Origin: Rhynchopus sp. YZ270_cl-10
Lineage: Eukaryota; Euglenozoa; Diplonemea; Diplonemida; Diplonemidae
Reading direction: 5' to 3'
Assembly (NCBI GenBank): GCA_964035575.1
Contig: OZ037864.1
Coordinates: 744,001-808,000, forward strand
Length of the DNA: 64,000 bases
Shown: in pieces, positions 41,001-52,590 of the stretch
Numbering within the stretch: position 1 is the first letter of the stretch
Layout: each line of letters opens with the position of its first letter
Position numbers and translations under genes: made by a program
Notes under the pieces: generated by a model
Database searches by the model: none
What the model saw: the letters and a program-made list of their open reading frames with translations, nothing else
What the model was told of the DNA's origin: nothing

Positions 41001-42070
41001 TTCTCACACCGCTCTGGCACGTTTCCCAAGCCTCAAACCCGGTTACCTGCCTGAAAAACCGGGTTTTTGGCCAAAACGCCTGTTTTGCCTGTATAACCCT
41101 GTAGAACCCTTAAGATACACGTGTAAAAAAGGGGTACTCGCGACACCCTGGTTTCAGGGTCTGTCAGGGTTTGGAGGTCTTTCTCATTTGCAAACCCTAA
41201 AAAAAACCTCCTATCTTCCCAAGAATCCACTTTTTTGACCTCTTTGGACGTTTAGAGACCTGAAAAAAAATGGCCGAAACCCACCCCGGGGGGGGGGGAC
41301 CGGGGGGGTGCCTTAGAGGGGGTGGGTGGGTGGGGTGATCAGCAACCTTAAAGACCTTAACACCGAGTGTTAAGGAAATTTAGTTTTTTTTGGCAATCCT
41401 TAACACTCACTGGCTGGTGTGGTTGATGTATGAAAGGTTTGCAACGCACACAAACCAACCAACACAACCGATGCGATACGTTTCTTTCGTTCACATCGTT
41501 CTGTTCAGATCGGAACGATGTGAACGAATGCAACCGACGCAACGCAACGCATCGAACGTAACCAACCGAACACAACCAACGCAACGCAACCGTTCTGTTC
41601 GTTGCGCTCTGTACGTAACGAACGCAACGCATGCAACACAACGTAACCGGTGTGTACGTAGCGATGTGTACGCAACGAAGGCAACGCAACCAACGCAACG
41701 AGTGGTTACAAACCCCCACGCATGGTTCTCACAGCTCGCTGGCACGTTTCCCAAGCCGGAAACCCGGTCACCTGCCTGAAAAACCGGGTTTTTGGCCAAA
41801 AGGCCTGTTTTGCCTGTAGAACCCATAAGAACCCTTAAGAAACACGTGTAAAAAAGGGGTACTCGCGACACCCTGGTTTCAGGGTCTGTCAGGGTTTGGA
41901 GGTCTTTCTCATTTGCAAACCCTAAAAAAAACCTCCTATCTTCCCAAGAATCCACTTTTTTGACCTCTTTGGACGTTTAGAGACCTGAAAAAAAATGGCC
42001 GAAACCCACCCCGCGCGGGGAGGGTGGGGTGATCAGCAACCTTAAAGACCTTAACACTGAGTGTTAAGGA
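38010..42070 (+). repeat. Tandem series of mosaic modules (four to five copies)
   Basis: Each module runs from TTTTTTTTGGCAATCCTTAAC, through a GCGTT/AACGCAACC-rich stretch, GAGTGGTTACAAACCCCC, GGCACGTTTCC, AAACCCGGTTACC, CCTGTAGAACCC, CACGTGT, CTGGTTTCAGGGTCTGTCAG and ATCCACTTTTTTGACC to a G-run and TTAACACCGAGTGTTAAGG. Copies begin near 38010, 39476, 40574 and 41385, with a partial copy at 38820-39010. The longest AACGCAACC array is 39640-40160 (57-bp units, opposite orientation to 35061-36165). No gene. Confidence 0.8.
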
Positions 42071-42169
42071 ACTGAAAGACCTTAACACAACGCCATGTAT
42101 ATGCGAAACACGCGTTAACCATATAGAGTGGTTGCCAAACTCAGCCCCCTATGCGTTCCCTCGGATTCG

Positions 42170-44840
42170 CGTGCGTTGAAACCGATGCGTTCTATCGCAT
42201 GCGTTGAAACCGATGCGTTCTATCGCATGCGCTGAAACCGACGCGTTCTATCGCATGCGTTGAAACCGATGCGTTCTATCGCATGCGCTGAAACCGACGC
42301 GTTCTATCGCATGCGTTGAAACCGATGCGGTCCATCGCATGCGCTGAAACCGCTGCGTTCTATCGCATGCGCTGAAACCGATGCGTTCTATCGCATGCGT
42401 TGAAACCGACGCGTTCTATCGCATGCGTTGAAACCGATGCGTTCTATCGCATGCGCTGAAACCGATGCGTTCTATCGCATGCGTTGAAACCGATGCGTTC
42501 TATCGCATGCGTGGAAACCGATGCGTTCTATCGCATGCGTTGAAACCGACGCGTTCTATCGCATGCGTTGAAACCGATGCGTTCTATCGCATGCGTTGAA
42601 ACCGACGCGTTCTATCGCATGCGTTGAAACCGACGCGTTCTATCGCATGCGCTGAAACCGACGCGTTCTATCGCATGCGTTGAAACCGATGCGTTCTATC
42701 GCATGTGTTGAAACCGATGCGTTCTATCGCATGCGTGGAAACCGATGCGTTCTATCGCATGCGTTGAAACCGACGCGTTCTATCGCATGCGCTGAAACCG
42801 ATGCGTTCTATCGCATGCGTTGAAACCGATGCGTTCTATCGCATGCGTGGAAACCGATGCGTTCTATCGCATGCGCTGAAACCGACGCGTTCTATCGCAT
42901 GCGTTGAAACCGATGCGTTCTATCGCATGCGTTGAAACCGACGCGTTCTATCGCATGCGTTGAAACCGATGCGTTCTATCGCATGCGTGGAAACCGATGC
43001 GTTCTATCGCATGCGTTGAAACCGATGCGTTCTATCGCATGCGCTGAAACCGACGCGTTCTATCGCGTGCGTTGAAACCGATGCGTTCTATCGCATGCGT
43101 TGAAACCGATGCGTTCTATCGCATGCGCTGAAACCGATGCGTTCCATCGCATGCGCTGAAACCGATGCGGTCCATCGCATGCGCTGAAACCGACGCGTTC
43201 TATCGCATGCGTTGAAACCGATGCGTTCTATCGCATGCGTGGAAACCGATGCGTTCTATCGCATGCGTTGAAACCGATGCGTTCTATCGCATGCGTTGAA
43301 ATCGATGCGTTCTATCGCATGCGTTGAAACCGACGCGTTCTATCGCATGCGTTGAAACCGACGCGTTACAACGGACTCGTTGAAACCGATGCGTTCTATC
43401 GCATGCGTTGAAACCGATGCGTTCTATCGCATGCGTTGAAACCGACGCGTTCTATCGCATGCGTTGAAACCGATGCGTTCTATCGCATGCGTTGAAACCG
43501 ACGCGTTACAACGGACTCGTTGAAACCGATGCGTTCTATCGCATGCGTTGAAACCGATGCGTTCTATCGCATGCGTGGAAACCGATGCGTTCTATCGCAT
43601 GCGTTGAAACCGATGCGTTCTATCGCATGCGTTGAAACCGACGCGTTACAACGGACTCGTTGAAACCGATGCGTTCTATCGCATGCGTTGAAACCGACGC
43701 GTTACAACGGACTCGTTGAAACCGATGCGTTCTATCGCATGCGTTGAAACCGATGCGTTCTATCGCATGCGTTGAAACCGACGCGTTCTATCGCATGCGT
43801 TGAAACCGATGCGTTCTATCGCATGCGTGGAAACCGATGCGTTCTATCGCATGCGTTGAAACCGATGCGTTCTATCGCATGCGTTGAAACCGACGCGTTC
43901 CATCGCATGCGCTGAAACCGATGCGGTCCATCGCATGCGCTGAAACCGATGCGTTCTATCGCATGCGTTGAAACCGATGCGTTCCATCGCATGCGCTGAA
44001 ACCGATGCGGTCCATCGCATGCGCTGAAACCGATGCGTTCTATCGCATGCGTTGAAACCGATGCGTTCTATCGCATGCGCTGAAACCGCTGCGTTCTATC
44101 GCATGCGCTGAAACCGATGCGTTCTATCGCATGCGTTGAAACCGACGCGTTCTATCGCATGCGTTGAAACCGATGCGTTCTATCGCATGCGCTGAAACCG
44201 ATGCGTTCTATCGCATGCGTTGAAACCGATGCGTTCTATCGCATGCGTGGAAACCGATGCGTTCTATCGCATGCGTTGAAACCGACGCGTTCTATCGCAT
44301 GCGTTGAAACCGATGCGTTCTATCGCATGCGTTGAAACCGACGCGTTCTATCGCATGCGTTGAAACCGACGCGTTCTATCGCATGCGTTGAAACCGATGC
44401 GTTCTATCGCATGAGCTGAAACCGACGCGTTCTATCGCATGCGTTGAAACCGATGCGTTCTATCGCATGCGTTGAAACCGATGCGTTCTATCGCATGCGT
44501 GGAAACCGATGCGTTCTATCGCATGCGTTGAAACCGACGCGTTCTATCGCATGCGTTGAAACCGATGCGTTCTATCGCATGCGTTGAAACCGACGCGTTC
44601 TATCACATGCGTTGAAACCGATGCGTTCTATCGCATTCGCTGAAACCGACGCGTTCTATCGCATGCGTTGAAACCGATGCGTTCTATCGCATGCGTTGAA
44701 ACCGATGCGTTCTATCGCATGCGTGGAAACCGATGCGTTCTATCGCATGCGTTGAAACCGATGCGTTCTATCGCATGCGTTGAAACCGACGCGATCTATC
44801 GCATTCGTTGAAACCGACGCGTTCTATCGCATGCGTTGAA
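42170..44840 (+). repeat. 28-bp satellite array 1 (~95 units)
   Basis: Unit GAAACCGATGCGTTC then TATCGCATGCGTT. Common variants are GACGCG for GATGCG, GCTG or GTGG for GTTG, TCCATCG for TCTATCG, and a distinct GACGCGTTACAACGGACTCG unit that recurs at multiples of 28 bp. Each standard unit can form ATGCG/CGCAT hairpins. Confidence 0.97.
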
Positions 44841-44841
44841 A

Positions 44842-47800
44842 GGAACGCATCGGTTTCAACGCATGCGATAGAACGCGTCGGTTTCAACGAGTCCGTTGTA
44901 ACGCGTCGGTTTCAACGCATGCGATAGAACGCGTCGGTTTCAACGCATGCGATAGAACGCATCGGTTTCAGCGCATGCGATGGAACGCGTCGGTTTCAAC
45001 GAGTCCGTTGTAACGCGTCGGTTTCAACGCATGCGATAGAACGCGTCGGTTTCAACGCATGCGATAGAACGCGTCGGTTTCAACGCATGCGATAGAACGC
45101 GTCGGTTTCAACGCATGCGATAGAACGCATCGGTTTCAACGCATGCGATAGAACGCATCGGTTTCCACGCATGCGATAGAACGCGTCGGTTTCAACGCAT
45201 GCGATAGAACGCATCGGTTTCAACGCATGCGATAGAACGCATCGGTTTCCACGCATGCGATAGAACGCATCGGTTTCAACGCATGCGATAGAACGCGTCG
45301 GTTTCAACGCATGCGATAGAACGCATCGGTTTCAACGCATGCGATAGAACGCGTCGGTTTCAACGCATGCGATAGAACGCGTCGGTTTCAACGCATGCGA
45401 TAGAACGCGTCGGTTTCAACGCATGCGATAGAACGCATCGGTTTCAACGCATGCGATAGAACGCGTCGGTTTCAGCGCATGCGATAGAACGCATCGGTTT
45501 CAACGCATGCGATGGAACGCGTCGGTTTCAGCGCATGCGATAGAACGCATCGGTTTCAGCGCATGCGATAGAACGCATCGGTTTCAACGCATGTGATAGA
45601 ACGCGTCGGTTTCAACGCATGCGATAGAACGCATCGGTTTCAACGCATGCGATAGAACGCGTCGGTTTCCACGCATGCGATAGAACGCATCGGTTTCAAC
45701 GCATGCGATAGAACGCGTCGGTTTCAACGCATGCGATAGAACGCATCGGTTTCAACGCATGCGATAGAACGCGTCGGTTTCAGCGCATGCGATAGAACGC
45801 ATCGGTTTCAGCGCATGCGATAGAACGCATCGGTTTCAACGCATGTGATAGAACGCGTCGGTTTCAACGCATGCGATAGAACGCATCGGTTTCAACGCAT
45901 GCGATAGAACGCGTCGGTTTCAGCGCATGCGATAGAACGCATCGGTTTCAGCGCATGCGATAGAACGCATCGGTTTCAACGCATGCGATAGAACGCGTCG
46001 GTTTCAGCGCATGCGATAGAACGCATCGGTTTCAGCGCATGCGATAGAACGCATCGGTTTCAACGCATGTGATAGAACGCGTCGGTTTCAACGCATGCGA
46101 TAGAACGCGTCGGTTTCAACGCATGCGATAGAACGCGTCGGTTTCAACGCATGCGATAGAACGCGTCGGTTTCAGCGCATGCGATGGAACGCATCGGTTT
46201 CAACGCATGCGATAGAACGCGTCGGTTTCAACGCATGCGATAGAACGCATCGGTTTCAGCGCATGCGATGGAACGCGTCGGTTTCAACGAGTCCGTTGTA
46301 ACGCATCGGTTTCAACGCATGCGATAGAACGCGTCGGTTTCAGCGCATGCGATAGAACGCATCGGTTTCAACGCATCCGTTGTAACGCATCGGTTTCAAC
46401 GCATGCGATGGAACGCATCGGTTTCAACGCATGCGATAGAACGCATCGGTTTCAACGCATGCGATAGAACGCGTCGGTTTCAACGCATGCGATAGAACGC
46501 GTCGGTTTCAACGCATGCGATAGAACGCGTCGGTTTCAACGCATGCGATAGAACGCATCGGTTTCAACGCATGCGATAGAACGCGTCGGTTTCAACGCAT
46601 GCGATAGAACGCGTCGGTTTCAACGCATGCGATAGAACGCGTCGGTTTCAACGCATCCGTTGTAACGCATCGGTTTCAACGCATGCGATAGAACGCATCG
46701 GTTTCAACGCATGCGATGGAACGCATCGGTTTCAACGCATGCGATAGAACGCGTCGGTTTCAACGAGTCCGTTGTAACGCGTCGGTTTCAACGCATGCGA
46801 TAGAACGCGTCGGTTTCAACGCATGCGATAGAACGCATCGGTTTCAGCGCATGCGATGGAACGCGTCGGTTTCAACGAGTCCGTTGTAACGCATCGGTTT
46901 CAACGCATGCGATAGAACGCGTCGGTTTCAGCGCATGCGATAGAACGCATCGGTTTCAACGCATCCGTTGTAACGCATCGGTTTCAACGCATGCGATGGA
47001 ACGCATCGGTTTCAACGCATGCGATAGAACGCATCGGTTTCAACGCATGCGATAGAACGCGTCGGTTTCAACGCATGCGATAGAACGCGTCGGTTTCAAC
47101 GCATGCGATAGAACGCGTCGGTTTCAACGCATGCGATAGAACGCATCGGTTTCAACGCATGCGATAGAACGCGTCGGTTTCAACGCATGCGATAGAACGC
47201 GTCGGTTTCAACGCATGCGATAGAACGCGTCGGTTTCAACGCATCCGTTGTAACGCATCGGTTTCAACGCATGCGATGGAACGCATCGGTTTCAGCGCAT
47301 GCGATAGAACGCATCGGTTTCAACGCATGCGATGGAACGCATCGGTTTCAACGCATGCGATAGAACGCGTCGGTTTCAACGAGTCCGTTGTAACGCGTCG
47401 GTTTCAACGCATGCGTCGATAGAACGCATCGGTTTCAACGCATGCGATAGAACGCGTCGGTTTCAACGCATGCGATAGAACGCATCGGTTTCAACGCATG
47501 CGATAGAACCCGTCGGTTTCAGCGCATGCGATAGAACGCATCGGTTTCAACGCATGCGATGGAACGCATCGGTTTCAACGAGTCCGTTGTAACGCGTCGG
47601 TTTCAACGCATGCGTCGATAGAACGCATCGGTTTCAACGCATGCGATGGAACGCATCGGTTTTAACGCATGCGATAGAACGCATCGGTTTCAACGCATGC
47701 GATAGAACGCGTCGGTTTCAACGAATGCGATAGATCGCGTCGGTTTCAACGCATGCGATAGAACGCATCGGTTTCAACGCATGCGATAGAACGCATCGGT

Positions 47801-48455
47801 TTCAACGCATGCGATAGAACGCGTCGGTTTCAGCGCATGCGATAGAACGCATCGGTTTCCACGCATGCGATAGAACGCATCGGTTTCAACGCATGCGATA
47901 GAACGCATCGGTTTCAACGCATGCGATAGAACGCGTCGGTTTCAACGCATGCGATAGAACGCATCGGTTTCCACGCATGCGATAGAACGCATCGGTTTCA
48001 ACGCATGCGATAGAACGCATCGGTTTCAACGCATGCGATAGAACGCGTCGGTTTCAGCGCATGCGATAGAACGCATCGGTTTCAACGCATGCGATAGAAC
48101 GCGTCGGTTTCAACGCATGCGATAGAACGCGTCGGTTTCAACGCATGCGATAGAACGCATCGGTTTCCACGCATGCGATAGAACGCATCGGTTTCAACGC
48201 ATGCGATAGAACGCATCGGTTTCAGCGCATGCGATAGAACGCATCGGTTTCAACGCATGCGATAGAACGCGTCGGTTTCAACGCATGCGATAGAACGCAT
48301 CGGTTTCAGCGCATGCGATAGAACGCAGCGGTTTCAGCGCATGCGATAGAACGCATCGGTTTCAACGCATGCGATAGAACGCATCGGTTTCAGCGCATGC
48401 GATAGAACGCATCGGTTTCAACGCATGCGATAGAACGCATCGGTTTCAACGCACG
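44842..48455 (-). repeat. 28-bp satellite array 2, inverted (~129 units)
   Basis: Same satellite as array 1 but on the other strand, meeting it head to head at 44841 after the junction GTTGAAAGGAACGC. It is ~0.94 kb longer than array 1 and its variant order is not a mirror image of array 1. Confidence 0.97.
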
Positions 48456-50340
48456 CGAATCCGAGGGAACGCATAGGGGGCTGAGTTTGGCAACCACTCT
48501 ATATGGTTAACGCGTGTTTCGCATATACATGGCGTTGTGTTAAGGTCTTTCAGTTCCTTAACACTCAGTGTTAAGGTCTTTAAGGTTGCTGATCACCCCA
48601 CCCTCCCCGCGCGGGGTGGGTTTCGGCCATTTTTTTTCAGGTCTCTAAACGTCCAAAGAGGTCAAAAAAGTGGATTCTTGGGAAGATAGGAGGTTTTTTT
48701 TAGGGTTTGCAAATGAGAAAGACCTCCAAACCCTGACAGACCCTGAAACCAGGGTGTCGCGAGTACCCCTTTTTTACACGTGTTTCTTAAGGGTTCTTAT
48801 GGGTTCTACAGGCAAAACAGGCCTTTTGGCCAAAAACCCGGTTTTTCAGGCAGGTGACCGGGTTTCCGGCTTGGGACAAGGCGACCACTCGACCACGTGG
48901 TCGACCATTTTGGCGTGGTCGACCACGTGGTCGACCACGAAAAAAAAAAAAATTTTTTTTTTGTGAAAAAAAAAACACTTTTTTTTTTTTTTTTTTCAGG
49001 TTAAAAATCGGATTTTGTCTTTGCCAAAATTTTTTTTTGGGTCGACCTTGGGTGGTCGACACCCATATAGCCGTGGAACCCGTTGTAGGACCTCAAAACA
49101 CCTCGTGGGTGCAGTTTCTGGCGGTTTTGGCCCAGTATGACCACCAAAACACGTCGGTGGTCGACCTCATGGTCGACCCCATGGTCGACCACATGGTCGA
49201 CCACGTGGTCGACCACGTGGTCGACCATGGTCGAGGAGGTCATTTTCATGGTCGACCACGTGGTCGAGTGGTCGCCTTGCTTGGGAAACGTGCCAGCGAG
49301 CTGTGAGAACCATGCGTGGGGGTTTGTAACCACTCGTTGCGTTGGTTGCGTTGCCTTCGTTGCGTACACATAGCTACGTACACACCGGTTACGTTGTGTT
49401 GCATGCGTTGCGTTCGTTACGTACAGAGCGCAACGAACAGAACGGTTGCGTTGCGTTGGTTGTGTTCGGTTGGTTACGTTCGATGCGTTGCGTTGCGTCG
49501 GTTGCATTCGTTCACATCGTTCCGATCTGAACAGAACGATGTGAACGAAAGAAACGTATCGCATCGGTTGTGTTGGTTGGTTTGTGTGCGTTGCAAACCT
49601 TTCATACATCAACCACACCAGCCAGTGAGTGTTAAGGATTGCCAAAAAAAACTAAATTCCTTAACACTCGGTGTTAAGGTCTTTAAGGTTGCTTCACCAC
49701 CCCACCCTCCCACCCCACCCCCCCCCCCAGGGTGGGTTTCGGCCATTTTTTTTCAGGTCCCTAAACGTCCAAAGAGGTCAAAAAAGTGGATTCTTGGGAA
49801 GATAGGAGGTTTTTAGGAGACTTTCTCTGAGGCAAAGACCTCCAAACCCTGACAGACCCTGAAACCAGGGTGTCGCGAGCACCCCTTTTATACACGTGTT
49901 TCTTAAGGCTTCTACAGGGTTCTACAGGCAAAACAGCCGTTTTGGCCGAAAACCCGGTTTTTCAGGCGGGTAACCGGGTTTGCGGCTTCGGAAACGTGCC
50001 AGAGCGGTGTGAGAAACATGCATGGGGGTTTGTAACCACTCGTTGCGTTGGTTGCGTTGCCTTCGTTGCGTACACATAGCTACGTACACATCGGTTACGT
50101 TGTGTTGCATGCGTTGCGTTCGTTGTGTAGGGATCGTTACGTACAGAGCACAACGTACGGAGCGGTTGCGTTGCGTTGGTTGTGTTTGGTTGGTTACGTT
50201 CGTTGCGTTGCGTTGCATGCGTTGCGTTGGTTGCATACGGATCGTAACGTATAGAGCGGATCCGTTTCGTTGTGTTCGGTTGCGTTTATCAACCACACCA
50301 GCCAGGAGTGTTAAGGATTGCCAAAAAAAACTAATTTAGT
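48456..50340 (-). repeat. Right-arm inverted counterpart of the mosaic modules
   Basis: Inverted copy of 41280-42170 (48456-49740, apart from the 403-bp insertion), followed directly by an inverted copy of 38010-38590 (49740-50340). The ~2.7 kb at 38590-41280 in the left arm has no counterpart here. Confidence 0.85.
48870..49286. mobile_element. 403-bp MITE with 31-bp terminal inverted repeats and 7-bp target duplication
   Basis: Element at 48877-49279. The ends CAAGGCGACCACTCGACC then ACGTGGTCGACCA are perfectly inverted for 31 bp. Direct CTTGGGA lies at 48870-48876 and 49280-49286. The matching left-arm site at 41749-41755 has a single TCCCAAG (the same site inverted) and no insert, which is an empty site. 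The interior has GTGGTCGACC repeats, an A-run/T-run hairpin and no frame of interest. A 7-bp duplication is known for several cut-and-paste superfamilies; the superfamily is not determined. Confidence 0.9.
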
Positions 50341-52178
50341 TTTTTTTGGCAATCCTTAACACTCCTGGCTGGTGTGGTTGATAAACGCAACCGAACACAA
50401 CGAAACGGATCCGCTCTATACAAGGCTCTAAGTCGACAGTGTCGGCCCCTGTCGGCCGACTGTCGAAAAGTCGAAAAAAAAAATTTTTTTTTTTTGGTGA
50501 CCCTGCGTGAAATTTTTTTTTTTTTTTTTTGTTAGGAAAAAAAAAATTTTTTTTTTGTGATGTCGAAAAAAAATTTTTTGGGTCATATGGCCTTATAAGC
50601 AACAAAGGCGAACAAGACGACCATTTCCCCGAGACCCCCGCGACCCGGGTCGCGACCCCCATAAAAAAAAAAAAAATTTTTTTTTTTTTGGTCGTTGAAA
50701 AAATTTTGCCTTTTTTTTTTTTTTTTTTTTTGGAAATTATGGAATTCGGTTTTGCCTTACGAACCTTATTTTTTTTTTTTGGCCCTTTTTTCCTAGTTCT
50801 GGCCCTATCTTTCAAATATAGCCAGAATTTTCAACTTTTGAGCCTTTTTAAGGCATTTCCCCGCGTTTTTCTGCAAAAAAAGATCAAAAGAACTCAATTT
50901 GCCTTTGCGAAAAAAAAAATTTTTTTTTTTTTTGAATTTTTTTTTTTTCGACAACTACTTTCTGGGGTACTGTCAGTACGTAAGGTATGACCAAAATAGC
51001 CGTATTTTGGCTGAAAATTCGACTTGAAAATTTTTTTCATAATTTGCCCAATCTGAGGTTTTCATTGGATTCATCGGGCAATTTTATGAGGTACCACGCC
51101 TGATTTTGGGCAAAATGAGTATTTATTGCATGGCCCCGAGGCCGAGTAAGGGCCCCGAGGCCCATAAAAAGTGCCGAGGCCCGTCAGGGCCGAGGCACTT
51201 TTTATGGGCCGAGGGGCCCTTACGAGGCCTCGGGGCCATGCAAAACTAGTTTTATGCACCGAGGAAGACTTTTTTTTGCTCAATTTTGGCTTTAATGGCC
51301 TCAAATCGTCAAAATAAGCCCTATAGGCGAAAAAAAAAATTCGAGAGTTCAGTTAGTACGGAGGTCACCTTGTACCAAAAAAACTCTTTTTATGGGCCTC
51401 AAACTCCATTTATGGGCCTAGGCCCATAAATGGAGTTTGAGGCCCATAAAAAGAGTTTGAGGCCCATAAAAAGAGTTTGAGGCCCATAAAAAGAGTTTGA
51501 GGCCCATAAAAAAAGTCCATTTATGGGCCTCAAACTCCATTTATGGGCCTAGGCCCATAAATGGAGTTTGAGGCCCATAAAAAGAGTTTGAGGCCCATAA
51601 ATGCTGTCCATACAAGTGCCCAGGCCGTCCAATAAAGTCTTCCGAGGTGCATAAAAAAAAATTTTTTTTTGGCCAAAAATCGCCTTGTATTACCACTGTA
51701 TTGGTGTAGGCTTGTACACAGAAGTGTGTTTTGTGTAACCACAGATGGTCAAAACACCCGATTTTTGCGTTTTTTTGCATTTTTTGGTGCCCAAAAACCC
51801 ACCTCAGGGTCGAAATTTTCCCAAAAAAAAAATTTTTTTTTTCGATTTTTTTTCGATTTTTCGACAAGTCGCTGGCCCATACAAAATGTACAGGGTACAC
51901 AAAATGACCGGGAAATAAATTCTAGATGCTCAAAACATCAAAATTCTTGCTTTATTTGCATGCCCGGTGCCCGCGGGTCCCAAAAAAAAATTTTTTTTTT
52001 TGGGTGAAAAAATTTTGTGATGTCGAAAAAAAAAAAAATTTTTTTTTTCGACAAGACACAGTCGACAGTCGACAAAGACACACTGTGTCTTCGACAAAAG
52101 ACACAGTGTGTCTTTGTGTCTTTGTGTCTTTCGACAGTGTCTAGACACAAAGACACACTGTCGACTTAGAGCCTTGCT
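50341..52178 (-). repeat. Spacer block, inverted right-arm copy
   Basis: Inverted copy of about 36166-38009. Matching positions sum to 88343-88344 throughout, so the two copies are collinear except for one-base homopolymer differences. It contains the same hairpins and repeat clusters. Confidence 0.9.
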
Positions 52179-52185
52179 CTATACG

Positions 52186-52590
52186 TTACGATCCGTATGC
52201 AACGAAAGCATGCAACGCAACGCAACCGATGCGTACGTAACGATCAGAACGCAACGAACGCAACGCAACCGATGTGTACGTTACGATCTGTATGCAACGA
52301 ACGCAACGAACGCAACGCATGCAACGCAACGCAACCGATGCGTACGTTACGATCTGTATGCAACGAACGCAACGCATGCAACGCAACGCAACCGATGCGT
52401 ACGTTACGATCTGTATGCAACGAACGCAACGCATGCAACGCAACGCAACCGATGTGTACGTTACGATCTGTCTGCAACGAACGCAACGCATGCAACGCAA
52501 CGCAACCGATGCGTACGTTACGATCTGTATGCAACGCACGCAACGCAACCGATGTGTACGTAACGATCAGAACGCAACGAACGCAACGCA
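52186..52590 (-). repeat. 57-bp GCGTT array, right-arm fragment, joined to satellite
   Basis: Seven or so units in the opposite orientation to 35061-36165. The array turns into the 28-bp satellite at about 52586 within the shared core AACCGATGCGT. Confidence 0.85.
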
